Part shown: positions 37,189 to 46,990 of the stretch, piece after piece | How the letters are laid out: every line of letters begins with the position of its first letter | How positions within the stretch are numbered: the first letter of the stretch is position 1 | NCBI RefSeq assembly: GCF_001403635.1 | Contig: NZ_LN879468.1 | Location: 124,001-188,000 of the forward strand | From: Clostridium massiliamazoniense | Lineage (GTDB): Bacteria; Bacillota; Clostridia; Clostridiales; Clostridiaceae | Reading direction: 5' to 3' | DNA length: 64,000 nt | Position numbers and translations under genes: made by a program | The notes under the pieces: model-generated | Database searches by the model: none | Seen by the model: the letters and a program-made list of their open reading frames with translations, nothing else | Told to the model about the DNA's origin: nothing

Positions 37189-38064
37189 TTAATTTTTAAT
37201 TTTAGATATAGATTTTTTATTATTATATAAAAATATTATTAAGGAACTGATTATTACTAATAAGTAACCAATTATTGATAGGAAACCAGGTATTTCAGTC
37301 CAAATTAGAAAGCCTATTAGTGTTGTAAAAATAATTTGGCTATAAGAAAATATTGAAATTTCTTTAGCAGGTGCATATTTATAGGCTGTTGTTAATGAAA
37401 ATTGTGCTATTGATGCAAAAACTCCAGCTAGAAGTAGATAAATTATATCTAAGATACTAGGTAATACAAAATCAAATATCATAAATGGTATAGTACTTAA
37501 AACTGATATGAAGGAAAACATAAATACAATAGTATATGATTTTTCCCTTGTACTTAAATATCTTACACAGGTATAAGCACCACCAGCGAAGATAGCAGAA
37601 GAAATCCCAATTAGAGATGCAAGTAGGGTCTTTGTTAATCCTGATGTTGGTCTTACAATAAATATAACTCCTATAAATGCTGTTAATAAAGAGATTATAT
37701 GAATGAGTTTTATTTTTTCTTTTAAGAATAAGTATGAAAATATTATAACGAAAAATGGACTTAATTGGTTAAGTATTGTTGCATTAGGTAAAATAAGATT
37801 ATCTATGGCATAGAAATTTGCCCAAATTCCTAAAGTTCCTAGAATAGACCTTAGTAGCAACATAGATCTATTTTCTTTTTTTCCAAAATAAGATGAATTA
37901 TTTTTCACTATTAAGTAAAAAGCAACTATTAAGCTCACTATATTTCTAAAAAAGGATTTTTCAAAGGGTGGTAAATTGCCAGAGAGCTTAACTAGTGTAG
38001 ACATAATAGCAAAGGATAAAGCTGATGTTATTATTAATAATATTGCTTTTGTTTTATTATTCAT
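37189..38064 (-). CDS. EamA/DMT-superfamily transporter
   Basis: Ten-helix membrane protein of 291 residues with two EamA repeats (about 8-135 and 150-280). Family marks are SALSFAIMSTLVKLSG in helix 1, FFRNIVSLIVAF in helix 2 and ILNQLSPFFVIIFSYLFLKEKI in helix 4. Members export metabolites such as amino acids or nucleosides; the substrate is unknown here. It is transcribed alone on the minus strand. Confidence 0.85.
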   Translation of the reverse strand: MNNKTKAILLIITSALSFAIMSTLVKLSGNLPPFEKSFFRNIVSLIVAFYLIVKNNSSYFGKKENRSMLLLRSILGTLGIWANFYAIDNLILPNATILNQLSPFFVIIFSYLFLKEKIKLIHIISLLTAFIGVIFIVRPTSGLTKTLLASLIGISSAIFAGGAYTCVRYLSTREKSYTIVFMFSFISVLSTIPFMIFDFVLPSILDIIYLLLAGVFASIAQFSLTTAYKYAPAKEISIFSYSQIIFTTLIGFLIWTEIPGFLSIIGYLLVIISSLIIFLYNNKKSISKIKN

Positions 38065-38447
38065 ATTTTTAATTGCCTTTTCAAAAATGATTTTTGTAAT
38101 AATTATATTTTCTTTTTTAGAAAATATTTAATTTAAGAAAAGACAAATTTGCACTTCCTTTCTAAATAAATTTAATTATTGCTTTAAGTACAAGCTATAG
38201 TATAGAAGAAAATTAAAAAAAATACAAATTAGGAAAAGTTAAGATAAAAAAATAAGGCAAAATAATGAAAGATATTGGAAAAGTTGTAAATTTAAATATA
38301 ATTTTATAATAAATAATAAATAAATTGAGAAAAAAATAAAAAAAAGGTAAAAATTTACTTAGAAGGTCTATGAAGATTGAAATATGAATGGTATAATATT
38401 TTAATAAAAGTAATTTTATGGGATTATATCTAGGGTTGGGGGTAATC
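38065..38447. other. 383-bp gap, no feature identified
   Basis: Very AT-rich divergent intergenic region between the EamA transporter and the histidine kinase. It presumably holds both promoters. I see no convincing hairpin, operator or ORF. Confidence 0.4.
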
Positions 38448-40409
38448 ATGGAGAAAAAGGGGAAAAGCTTGTTATCTAATGTAAATAGTATTTATATAGT
38501 ATTAGGAAATATATTATTATTTCTATTTTTAATGGGATTAATAAATGTAGGAAGAGTTTTCATCATAATGGATTTATCCGAATTAAGTTTATCTTTAATT
38601 AGATTTGTCATAATGATTTTTTCTATAATAGCTCTTGTAATATTAATAGCCCAATATTTGGTTGAAAGAATGGAAGCAGTTTATGTGGCTACATTATTTT
38701 ATTTTAGTTTTACAATTGAAATGATATTAAGGTTTGTATTAGCTCTTGATAGTAAAGAATTAGCAATAGATTATCAATTTCATATTACTATGATATTTAG
38801 GCAAATACTTTTTTTAATATTATTAATATGCATATACAAATACAAAAGGGACTTTTCTAAAAAAATATGGGTTATAGGTCCTCTTTATACTTTAATTACT
38901 TTTATTATGATAGGCGTTGATATTGCTTATTCTAAAATAAATGTAGTTCCAATAAGTGCTTTTTATAATCTGTCATTATTTATCGATTCATTAAGTGTTA
39001 TTTTTATTTTAATAATGCTCTATAAGTCTAAGGATATATTATATTTTTTTATCTCCTTAAGTCTAATGTTATCAATAGTATCAAGTGTGTATAATCTTTA
39101 TTTTTTTAAATTAGGTACTAAAGATTTTATTTATAGTAATTCTGTATTACAATTTAGAATATGTCTATTTTCATTTATATTACTTTTAATAGGAGCTATA
39201 TTAAAAGGTTATGAAATATTGAGAAATGATTCTCAAATAGAGAAAAATACAGAAGATAAAATAAATTTTATAGAAGATAATATTAAAGAAATGATTTTAA
39301 TTTTAGATGAGGATTTAAAAATTAATCATGTTAATAATTCTTTAAAAAAGATATTAGGATATGAAAGAGAGGATATATTAGGAAAAGATATATCTAAAAT
39401 ATTAGTAAAGAAAAAAAGAAAAAGATATAGAGAACAAATATTAAATCATGATAAAGAAAATTTTGAGAAAATATTTGATTTTTTAGATAGTAATAATAAT
39501 ATTGTTAAAGGTGAAGTTTGGATAAATAAATTTAAGGATTATAATGGACTAGCTATCTTTGTAAATCCTTTATATAAAGAGAATGAACTGAGTAAACTAA
39601 AGGGAGAACTTGAGGAAATAAGAGAATTAGAGGAAAGTCAAAAAGAATTTTATTCTGATTTATCCCATGAATTAAGAACACCAGTAAATATAATGTATTC
39701 ATCTATACAACTTTTAGAAATGAAGAAAAATGAAAAGAATAATGATGAGTTTTTAAAGTATTATAACAAATACGGGAAGGCAATGATGCAAAATTCTCTT
39801 ATTATGTTGAAACTCATAAATAATCTTATAGATACAAATAAACTAGATTCTGGTTTTATAAGATGTAATTTTAACAATTATGATATAGTATCTATTATTG
39901 AAAATGTAACTATGCTTTCAATACCTTACTTAGAAGAAAAGGGGATAAATCTTATTTTTGATACAGAGGTTGAAGAGCATTTTATTAAGTGTGATCCAGA
40001 TAAAATAGAAAGAATCATGTTAAATTTATTATCAAATGCAGCGAAGTACACAAAAAAAGGTGGAACTATAAATGTAGATTTATTATTTGATGATTTATTT
40101 GTTAGGATAATAGTTAAGGATTCAGGGGTAGGAATACCAGATAATATGAAAAAGGAGATATTTAAAAAATTTGAGCAAGTACAAAATAGAAAAGAGAAAA
40201 AACTAGGTAGCGGAATAGGATTAGCTTTAGTTAAGTCTTTAGTTGAAATCCATGGAGGAACTATAGATGTAGAAAGTCAATTAGGAAAAGGGAGTACATT
40301 TACAGTGACCTTACCAAATAAAGTTGATGCAGAAGGAGAAGAATGTAGGACTCTAAATTATGATAGCCAAAGCAAAAATAATTTATCCATAGAATTTTCA
40401 GATTTATAA
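38448..40409 (+). CDS. orphan membrane histidine kinase with PAS domain
   Basis: Sensor kinase of 653 residues. About eight N-terminal helices (to about 260, resembling MASE3-type sensor regions) are followed by a PAS domain (about 285-385; EMILILDEDLKINHVNNSLKKILGYEREDILGKDI). HisKA has the phospho-acceptor in SDLSHELRTPVN. The ATPase domain has the N-box LLSNAAKYTKKGG, G1 DSGVGIPD and G2 GSGIGLALVKSLVE. No response regulator is adjacent. Orphan kinases of this type in clostridia can phosphorylate Spo0A, so a role in sporulation entry is possible but unproven. ATG 38448 is chosen with GGGGGTAATC before it. Confidence 0.88.
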   Translation: MEKKGKSLLSNVNSIYIVLGNILLFLFLMGLINVGRVFIIMDLSELSLSLIRFVIMIFSIIALVILIAQYLVERMEAVYVATLFYFSFTIEMILRFVLALDSKELAIDYQFHITMIFRQILFLILLICIYKYKRDFSKKIWVIGPLYTLITFIMIGVDIAYSKINVVPISAFYNLSLFIDSLSVIFILIMLYKSKDILYFFISLSLMLSIVSSVYNLYFFKLGTKDFIYSNSVLQFRICLFSFILLLIGAILKGYEILRNDSQIEKNTEDKINFIEDNIKEMILILDEDLKINHVNNSLKKILGYEREDILGKDISKILVKKKRKRYREQILNHDKENFEKIFDFLDSNNNIVKGEVWINKFKDYNGLAIFVNPLYKENELSKLKGELEEIRELEESQKEFYSDLSHELRTPVNIMYSSIQLLEMKKNEKNNDEFLKYYNKYGKAMMQNSLIMLKLINNLIDTNKLDSGFIRCNFNNYDIVSIIENVTMLSIPYLEEKGINLIFDTEVEEHFIKCDPDKIERIMLNLLSNAAKYTKKGGTINVDLLFDDLFVRIIVKDSGVGIPDNMKKEIFKKFEQVQNRKEKKLGSGIGLALVKSLVEIHGGTIDVESQLGKGSTFTVTLPNKVDAEGEECRTLNYDSQSKNNLSIEFSDL

Positions 40410-40558
40410 GTATAATTAGTAACAAAATTAGAATTTATATTATAAATTAACCTAGAGATATGTAATATTTTTTATTTATTTGAGCATAATATATAGATAT
40501 TTAAAAGAACGAATAAATAAGATGTGGCATAAATAATATTGTTCTAGGAGGGATAAAT

Positions 40559-41455
40559 ATGAGAATCGGAGTTATGATGGGAGGAATATCTTCAGAAAGA
40601 GATATATCTTTGGAAAGCGGAAAAAATATAATAAATAACTTGGATAAATCTCAGTATACAATTGTGCCTATAGAAATAAATGAAAAGAAAGATGTTATAG
40701 AAAAAGTTAAGGATGTAGATTTTGTATTTTTAGCTTTACATGGACAATTTGGAGAAGATGGGTCTGTTCAAGCTATATTAGACTCTTTGGAAATTCCCTA
40801 CTCAGGATGTGGTTTTTTAAGTAGCTGTATATGTATGGATAAAGATATAACTAAAAAGATATTAGCAATGGAAAAAATTAATACAGCTAAGTGGAGTATT
40901 GTGAGAGATATTGATAATATTGATTATGACACTATTAAAAATATAGGATATCCAGTTTTCGTGAAACCTAATAGTGGTGGCTCTTCTGTTGCAACAACCT
41001 TAGTAGAAAAGGAAGAAAACCTTAAAAAAGCTGTAGAGTTAGCCTTAAAATATGATAAGGAAGTACTCATTGAGGAATATATTGAAGGGGAAGAAATAAC
41101 TTGCCCTGTTTTCAATAATAAAATATTCCCTATTTTAACTATAAAACCTACAGGAGAATTTTTTGATAAGGAATCAAAATATAAAGAAGGAGGAGCAGTC
41201 GAAACATTAGCAAATTACGATAAGGAGACAACAAGGAAAATTGAAGAAACTGCTCTTAAAACCTATAAAGCATTAAAGTGTACTGTATATGCAAGGGTAG
41301 ATATGATATTAAAAGATGGTGTTCCTTATGTTTTAGAAGTTAACACTTTACCAGGTATGACGAAAAGTAGTTTAGTTCCTAAAAGTGCAGCAGCTATGAA
41401 TATAAGCTATAGTGAACTTTTAGATTTTATTATAGAATTGTCCTTAAAAAAATAA
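40559..41455 (+). CDS. ddl: D-alanine--D-alanine ligase
   Basis: ATP-grasp enzyme joining two D-alanines for peptidoglycan precursors. 298 residues. N-terminal GGISSERDISLESG, ALHGQFGEDGSVQAILD, VKPNSGGSSVATT, and C-terminal VLEVNTLPGMTKSSLVPK are all diagnostic. AGGAGG before ATG. The following genes (lysozyme, VanW protein) also concern the cell wall. Confidence 0.96.
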   Translation: MRIGVMMGGISSERDISLESGKNIINNLDKSQYTIVPIEINEKKDVIEKVKDVDFVFLALHGQFGEDGSVQAILDSLEIPYSGCGFLSSCICMDKDITKKILAMEKINTAKWSIVRDIDNIDYDTIKNIGYPVFVKPNSGGSSVATTLVEKEENLKKAVELALKYDKEVLIEEYIEGEEITCPVFNNKIFPILTIKPTGEFFDKESKYKEGGAVETLANYDKETTRKIEETALKTYKALKCTVYARVDMILKDGVPYVLEVNTLPGMTKSSLVPKSAAAMNISYSELLDFIIELSLKK

Positions 41456-41529
41456 AGAAATAATGTAACATATAAGAAGTTATAAAATAAATTAATAATA
41501 GAATAATTTATTTTTATAGGTGATTATTA

Positions 41530-42477
41530 ATGCAAGCATCAAATCCTTTAAGTACATTTGGTCCTGATATAAACCAATATACTAAATCCGTGGATTTTGA
41601 AAGACTTAAAAAAAATTCAGATTTTATATATTTAAGAGCATCAGGTTCTGGGAGTGGTAACTTCATTGTTGATGAACATTTTTTAGACTATGCTAAAAGT
41701 TGTAGAAGTTACAATATATTAAGTGGTGCATATCATTATGCTAAACCATCAACAGATATATCTACAGCAGCAAGTCAGTGTGATGATTTTATAGAAACCT
41801 TATATAAAGGCTATGGAGAAGGTGATTGTGGAGATTTATATCCGGCCTTGGATGTAGAAGAACCACTTGATAAATCACTGACAACAACACAACTTATAAA
41901 TTGGATTGAGGCTTTTAGTAATAGGTTTTTTAAGAAGACTAAAAGAAAATTAATGTTATATACAGGATACTTTTTTATTCAAATGTATGATAACTTTAAT
42001 GTTCCCGGAAGAGGATATCCCTTAAAAAATATGCCTCTTTGGATAGCTTTATATCCAGATATACCTGGTAATCCCAAAATACCACCTAATATAGGGGGAT
42101 GGACAAGTTGGATGCTTTGGCAATTTACTCAAAACGGTACATTGCAGGGCATAGGAAATCCAGTAGATTTAAATTGGGGACCTATTGATATAATAGATTT
42201 AAAACCACCTGGAAATGTTAATTGTTTTAATGCACGTCTAAAGCAAAATCAAATATATACTTCATGGTGTTCAGTGCCAGGAAACAACATATGGGGGTAT
42301 AATCTCTTTGTTAATTCTAATTATGCAGGAACAGTTCCGGAAAAAGCCAGAAATTATGTTATAAATAAATCTAACTTTTATTTACCACCTGGAAAGCCAA
42401 TAGTAGTTACTATTGAAGCTTTTGATAAATTTGGAGGAGTTTCTCTAAAAAGATCTGCTGTTACAATAGATAATTAA
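41530..42477 (+). CDS. GH25-family lysozyme-like hydrolase
   Basis: Protein of 315 residues with an N-terminal GH25 muramidase domain (about 10-215). It has FGPDINQYTKSVDFERLK with the first acidic residue, YLRASGSGSG, SGAYHYAKPS, LYPALDVEEP with the catalytic acidic pair, and WMLWQFTQNG. The C-terminal about 90 residues form a beta domain of fibronectin-III or similar type. There is no signal peptide, so the enzyme either acts on the spore or mother-cell side, leaves by a non-classical route, or is released on lysis. GGTGAT upstream of ATG. Confidence 0.85.
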   Translation: MQASNPLSTFGPDINQYTKSVDFERLKKNSDFIYLRASGSGSGNFIVDEHFLDYAKSCRSYNILSGAYHYAKPSTDISTAASQCDDFIETLYKGYGEGDCGDLYPALDVEEPLDKSLTTTQLINWIEAFSNRFFKKTKRKLMLYTGYFFIQMYDNFNVPGRGYPLKNMPLWIALYPDIPGNPKIPPNIGGWTSWMLWQFTQNGTLQGIGNPVDLNWGPIDIIDLKPPGNVNCFNARLKQNQIYTSWCSVPGNNIWGYNLFVNSNYAGTVPEKARNYVINKSNFYLPPGKPIVVTIEAFDKFGGVSLKRSAVTIDN

Positions 42478-42514
42478 TAGATTATGTAAAATTTGAATAA
42501 AGTAATAATTTTGC

Positions 42515-42550
42515 ACGATATTTACATTTAATGTAAATATCGTATTTTAT
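42515..42550 (+). terminator. terminator after the GH25 gene
   Basis: ACGATATTTACAT / ATGTAAATATCGT with a 3-base loop, followed by ATTTTATTT. Confidence 0.75.
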
Positions 42551-42665
42551 TTAAAGGAAAATTTGTTATAATATTGGTAAAGTAATAACTTTATTCATAG
42601 TAATTACTTTGATGGAATAATATAAATATTGTATTGGTTTTATTAATTTTAGAAAGGGGTAGTAT

Positions 42666-43970
42666 ATGGGGGATTCACCTAAACATGGTTCGACTAAAAG
42701 TAAAGAAAAAAATAAAATCCATTTATATCTATCAATTGGAATTATAGGTATTATTTTAGGAGGCGTAGGAGCATATTTTTATTCAGCTAATAATTTAGCT
42801 AAGAAGTGGGAGAATAAAATATATCCTAATATTAATGTAAATGGAGTAGATATAGGTGGAAAAACAAAGGATGAGGCTATAAAACTTTTAAACGAGAGTA
42901 TACCAGGAAAGGTAAAAGAAAAAAAAATAATATTAAAAGCAAATGGTGAGGAAATAACAATAAGCTATGATAAAATTAATCCTAAACTAGATGTGGAAAG
43001 TGCAGTAAATAAAGCTTTTTCCTATGGAAAAGATGAAAATTTATTATCTAAAAATAAGTTAATAAAAAAAGGAGTTAATAGCTCTATAGATTTAAAATTA
43101 ACTTATGATAATAAAGTTGTGGAACAGTATAAAAAAGAATTTAATGACAAGGTTAATAAAGAATATAAAAATGCAACTATTTCCATAAATAATGGAAGTG
43201 TTTCAGTAATACCAGAGGAAAAGGGAACAAAGGTTTCTAAGAAATCTTTAGATAAAATTATAGGAGAAAATATTAATAGTAATTTAAATGAAATGATTGT
43301 TTCTAAAGATGTAGACGTTGAAGTTGCTGAACCAACTATAACAGGTAAGATGCTTTTAAAAATAAATGGAAAAATAGGTACTTCAACTACAAATTTTAAT
43401 GCTGGAGATTGGCAAAGAACTACTAATTTAAGGATTGCCACAAAGCATATTAATGGAACTATATTAATGCCTGGAGAAACTTTCAGTTATAATGATGTCG
43501 TAGGTGAAAGATTAGCATCAAGAGGATTTATGAATGGTGCTGGCTTTATGGGAAATAAAGTTATTCCAACTATTGGTGGTGGTGTGTGTCAAATATCAAC
43601 AACACTTTATCAAGCAGTAAGTAATGCTGGAATACTTCCAGTGGAAAGACATCCACATAGTATGTTAACTACTTATACTAGACCAAGTGAAGATGCTGCT
43701 GTAGCTTGGGAAGTTTTAGATTATAAATTTAAAAATACTTATGATTTTCCTATATATATAGAAGGATATTTAAGTGGAAGCTCAGTAACTTTTAATATTT
43801 ATGGGAATAAAGAAGGTTTAGGTGGGAAAACATATAAATTAGTAGGTGTAACAACAGGCAGTGGTGGTTCTGTTGCAGCTAGGTCTAGTGGATATTTAGT
43901 AACTTACGAAAATGGTGTTGAAGTTGATAGAAAATTAATAGCTAATGATGTATATCGAAATAAAGGATGA
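42666..43970 (+). CDS. VanW-family envelope protein (YoaR-like)
   Basis: Protein of 434 residues anchored by one N-terminal helix (about 18-40). A putative peptidoglycan-binding region (PG_binding_4-like) covers about 55-215, followed by a VanW domain (about 255-390). Diagnostic sequences are FNAGDWQRTTNLRIA, LMPGETFSYNDVVGER and IGGGVCQISTTLYQAVSNAG. The C-terminus is Gly/Ser-rich, then a short G5-like stretch. VanW occurs in some glycopeptide-resistance clusters, but the family is common and its function unknown; nothing else here suggests resistance. GAAAGGGG before ATG 42666. Terminated at about 44052. Confidence 0.85.
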   Translation: MGDSPKHGSTKSKEKNKIHLYLSIGIIGIILGGVGAYFYSANNLAKKWENKIYPNINVNGVDIGGKTKDEAIKLLNESIPGKVKEKKIILKANGEEITISYDKINPKLDVESAVNKAFSYGKDENLLSKNKLIKKGVNSSIDLKLTYDNKVVEQYKKEFNDKVNKEYKNATISINNGSVSVIPEEKGTKVSKKSLDKIIGENINSNLNEMIVSKDVDVEVAEPTITGKMLLKINGKIGTSTTNFNAGDWQRTTNLRIATKHINGTILMPGETFSYNDVVGERLASRGFMNGAGFMGNKVIPTIGGGVCQISTTLYQAVSNAGILPVERHPHSMLTTYTRPSEDAAVAWEVLDYKFKNTYDFPIYIEGYLSGSSVTFNIYGNKEGLGGKTYKLVGVTTGSGGSVAARSSGYLVTYENGVEVDRKLIANDVYRNKG

Positions 43971-44007
43971 TAGGTATAGAAATAAAACAAAAAATTAGTT
44001 AAAATAT

Positions 44008-44052
44008 AAAAGGTTTTAGAAGAATATTAAATTTCTTTTAAAACCTTTTTAT
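44008..44052 (+). terminator. terminator after the VanW gene
   Basis: AAAAGGTTTTA-GAAGAA / TTTCTT-TAAAACCTTTT with a final T-run. Confidence 0.8.
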
Positions 44053-44178
44053 AATAGAGAAAACAAATAGAAATTTAATAGAAAAATGGAATTATTTTAT
44101 GTATAATCGTATATATAGATTTTTATATGATTTAATAAAAATTTAGTTCAATTGTTTTTGAATTTCATGGAAATTTTA

Positions 44179-44305
44179 TTTCATAACTAGTGTCTGGAAT
44201 ACTCTAATTTTTATAAGTTGGAGAGAAATAGATACTTATTACTAGATGATTTCTACTAGAATTCAGCTAAAGTAAAAATTTTATTTGAATTAAGTATTAG
44301 TTTAT
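44179..44305. repeat. dispersed repeat, family B, degenerate copy
   Basis: ATAACTAGTGTCTGGAATA ... AAGTTGGAGAG ... CTAGATGATTTCTACTAG and hairpin AATTCAGCTAAAG / (T)TTTATTTGAATT, ending AAGTATTAGTTTATC. It lies between the VanW and HAD genes; the remainder of 43971-44374 is AT-rich without an ORF. Confidence 0.65.
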
Positions 44306-44374
44306 CTTTCATTAAGATAGCTTACTAATAATCTAGGAGATAAAAATAAATTTAAGTATAGTGGGTGAAAGCTT

Positions 44375-45211
44375 ATGAATTATAAAATGGTCTGTATAGA
44401 TATGGACGGAACACTTTTGAATTCCCAAAAAAAGCTTTCGGAAATTAACAAAATAGCATTAAAGAAAGCTTATGATAAAGGAGTACATATAATAATATGT
44501 ACTGGCAGAAATACTAATAGTGCAAGATATTTTTCACATTTAATAGGTATTAAATCTGCTGCCATAGCTAATAATGGTGCCATAGTGTTAGATGAAGATG
44601 GTGAAGTGTTATTATTTAAAGAAACCTTAAATAAAGAACAATGTATTAAACTTTTAGAAGTAGGAAAGAAATTTAAGGCAACTCCTAATTTTCATGGATT
44701 AGGGAAAATATATTTAGATTCAAAACTTAGAAAAATAGTAAATGATTTATTCTTTAATAGAAAAGTTCCAGAAACTTTTAAAATAAAAAATATTTATTAT
44801 AAATCTGGTTCTAAATTTTGGAATGAACTTTTTAGTAATGAATCTGAATCTTTTGGGAAATGTATATTTACAGAAAGGCGAAGTAAATTAGCTTTAATAG
44901 AAAAAGAAATTATTAATGGTGATTTTGAAATAACCTATTCAGGAAAGCACTGTTTAGAAATAAACAACAAGGGAGTAAATAAAGGTAGGGCAGTAAAGCT
45001 TTTAGCAGAACATTACAATATAAAAAAAGAAGAAATAATATGCATTGGTGATAATGGAAATGATATTTCTATGATAGAATATGCAGGTTTAGGTGTTGCC
45101 ATGGCTAATGGAACAGAGGCTGTAAAAGCTATAGCAGATTATATTACAGAAAGTAATGATAATAATGGAGTAGCAAAAGTTGTTGAAAAGTTCATTCTTA
45201 ATAAGGAATAA
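44375..45211 (+). CDS. Cof-type HAD phosphatase
   Basis: HAD-superfamily hydrolase of 278 residues, subfamily IIB. Motif I MDGTLL near residue 10 (nucleophile Asp in CIDMDGT), motif II CTGRN, motif III lysine near KGRAVKLL, motif IV IGDNGNDISMIEYAG. These enzymes dephosphorylate sugar phosphates, FMN or similar compounds; the substrate here is unknown. GGTGAAAG before the ATG. Confidence 0.88.
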   Translation: MNYKMVCIDMDGTLLNSQKKLSEINKIALKKAYDKGVHIIICTGRNTNSARYFSHLIGIKSAAIANNGAIVLDEDGEVLLFKETLNKEQCIKLLEVGKKFKATPNFHGLGKIYLDSKLRKIVNDLFFNRKVPETFKIKNIYYKSGSKFWNELFSNESESFGKCIFTERRSKLALIEKEIINGDFEITYSGKHCLEINNKGVNKGRAVKLLAEHYNIKKEEIICIGDNGNDISMIEYAGLGVAMANGTEAVKAIADYITESNDNNGVAKVVEKFILNKE

Positions 45212-45456
45212 TTTAATAAGAATGGATAAAGAACCTTTTAATTAGTTATTGTTTACATATAACTTGGTAAATACCTTGCTTTTTTTCCTTATAAATAATA
45301 TTATAGAATAAGTGTAGTTAGATGTAGAGTATACAATATAAGTAGAGACTTTTACTAAAATAAAGGGCTTTTAAATTTTTAACTACAATTTTATTTTAGT
45401 ATTGAATTTAAAGAGTAAATTGAAAATATATTTATTTTTAGACTTAGGAGGAAAAA

Positions 45457-45921
45457 ATGGCTAATCTTAATATAGTTTTATATCAACCAGAAATACCACA
45501 AAATACAGGAAATATAGGAAGAACTTGTGTCTTAACAAATTCTAAATTACATCTAATAAAACCTTTAGGGTTTAGTTTAGATGAAAAACAAGTTAGAAGA
45601 TCAGGTCTTGATTATTGGAAACACTTAGACTTAGAAGTGCATGAAAGTTATGAGGATTTTATGAAGAAATATGGGGATGAAAGAATATTTTTAGCCTCAA
45701 CTCATGCAGATGGGTTTTATAGTGAAGCTGAATTTCAAGAAGGAGATTTTATAATGTTTGGAAAGGAATCAGCAGGGGTTCCAGAGGACGTTCATAATGC
45801 ATTAATGGGAATAAGAATACCAATGATAGATACTTCAGATAGAAGCTTAAATCTATCTAATACTGTATCTATAGTAGCTTATGAAGCCTTAAGGCAAATA
45901 GGATTTCCACATATGAAATAG
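45457..45921 (+). CDS. trmL: tRNA (cytidine/uridine-34-2'-O)-methyltransferase
   Basis: SPOUT-class methyltransferase of 154 residues that methylates the wobble ribose of certain leucine tRNAs. It starts NIVLYQPEIPQNTGNIGRTC and has KPLGFSLDEKQVRRSGLDYW, FGKESAGVPEDV and IPMIDTSDRSLNLSNTVSIVAYE (knot region). AGGAGG before ATG. 18 bp before the DegV gene. Confidence 0.94.
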   Translation: MANLNIVLYQPEIPQNTGNIGRTCVLTNSKLHLIKPLGFSLDEKQVRRSGLDYWKHLDLEVHESYEDFMKKYGDERIFLASTHADGFYSEAEFQEGDFIMFGKESAGVPEDVHNALMGIRIPMIDTSDRSLNLSNTVSIVAYEALRQIGFPHMK

Positions 45922-45939
45922 TTTGGGGGAGAAAAATTA

Positions 45940-46779
45940 ATGGAAAAAATTAAAATAATTACAGATAGTACTTGCGATTTGCCTAGAGAAATTATAGAAA
46001 AGTATGATATAGATGTTATGCCAGTTTTAATAAACTTTGGTGAGGATAGTTACTTAGAAGGAACTGAAATAACAAGAGATGAAATGATGGAAAGAATAAA
46101 TAGGGAAAATGTTCTTCCAACAACAGCTCAAATAACACCAATAAGATTTGAAGAGCATTACAGAAAATATATAGAACAAGGTTATAAAGTAGTTGCTATC
46201 CATATGTCTTCAATGATGAGTGGAACATATAATTCAGCTTTAATAGCTAAAGAAGAATTTAGTGATGAAGATATAGTTGTAATTGACAGCCTAAGAATAA
46301 CTAGTGCCCTTGGTATGGTAGTTTACAAGGCAGCTAGAATGGCTAAAAGTGGAAGTGGGATTAAAGAAATTGAAAAAGAGCTTTTAATTTATAGAAATCA
46401 AATAAAGAGTTCTTTAGTATTTGCTAGTTTAGATAATTTAGTTAGAGGTGGAAGGCTATCAAAGGGAAAAGCGATGATAGTTGGAGCTTTAGGGATAAAA
46501 CTTATGCTAGACATGGATGAGGGTGAGATGAATGTCAGCGGTAAGGTAAGAGGAATAAAAAAGGCAGTTAAAGAAATAATTAAAAAATTAGAATCAACTA
46601 ATTTAAAAAAGGATGAACCAATAGTATTAATTGATTACGAAGGTGAAGGAATATATGAACCTTTAAAAGAATATTTAGATGCAAGAGGTCTAGAATATAT
46701 TGAAACAACTACAGGATGTGCTGTAGCAATCCATTCAGGACCTAATGCTGGAGGTTTATTCTTTGTAGAAGAATATTAA
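45940..46779 (+). CDS. DegV-family fatty-acid-binding protein
   Basis: Protein of 279 residues with the DegV fold. N-terminal IITDSTCDLPREI, TTAQITPIRFEEHY, central ISSMMSGTYNSA-like HMSSMMSGTYNSAL and ASLDNLVRGGRLSKGKA, and C-terminal AIHSGPNAGGLFF. Related proteins (FakB) bind fatty acids for the FakA kinase; no fakA is seen here. GGGGGAG before ATG. Confidence 0.9.
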   Translation: MEKIKIITDSTCDLPREIIEKYDIDVMPVLINFGEDSYLEGTEITRDEMMERINRENVLPTTAQITPIRFEEHYRKYIEQGYKVVAIHMSSMMSGTYNSALIAKEEFSDEDIVVIDSLRITSALGMVVYKAARMAKSGSGIKEIEKELLIYRNQIKSSLVFASLDNLVRGGRLSKGKAMIVGALGIKLMLDMDEGEMNVSGKVRGIKKAVKEIIKKLESTNLKKDEPIVLIDYEGEGIYEPLKEYLDARGLEYIETTTGCAVAIHSGPNAGGLFFVEEY

Positions 46780-46890
46780 TCTAATTGCAGATAAAAGTTA
46801 ATAAATAGGGAGATTTAACTTAAGTGTAATTAATAGTTGGACAAGATTACTCCAATTATATAGTTAATTTAAAATTAGGTTTAATTTAAA

Positions 46891-46990
46891 AAGAGGATGT
46901 ATCTGTAATTTGATACATTCTCTTTGCATTTTATCTAGCTATATAGGTTTAATCATTTGTGACTACTCACTTACGTAAAGAAGATCGAAT
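46891..46990 (+). repeat. dispersed palindromic repeat, family A, partial copy
   Basis: AGAGGATGTATC / GATACATTCTCTT hairpin, then about 70 bp shared with the 4605 copy (ATCTAGCTATATAGGTT...CATTTGTGAC-ACTCACTTA-GTAAAGAAG). The right half is missing or diverged. The rest of 46780-47179 is AT-rich; I looked for a cobalamin riboswitch before cbiP and did not see one. Confidence 0.7.

Noticed and set aside
42666-43970. VanW/VanY/Ddl genes as a glycopeptide-resistance cluster
   Set aside because: They are not contiguous, there is no vanHAX-type set, and Ddl, M15 peptidases and VanW proteins are common housekeeping genes in clostridia.
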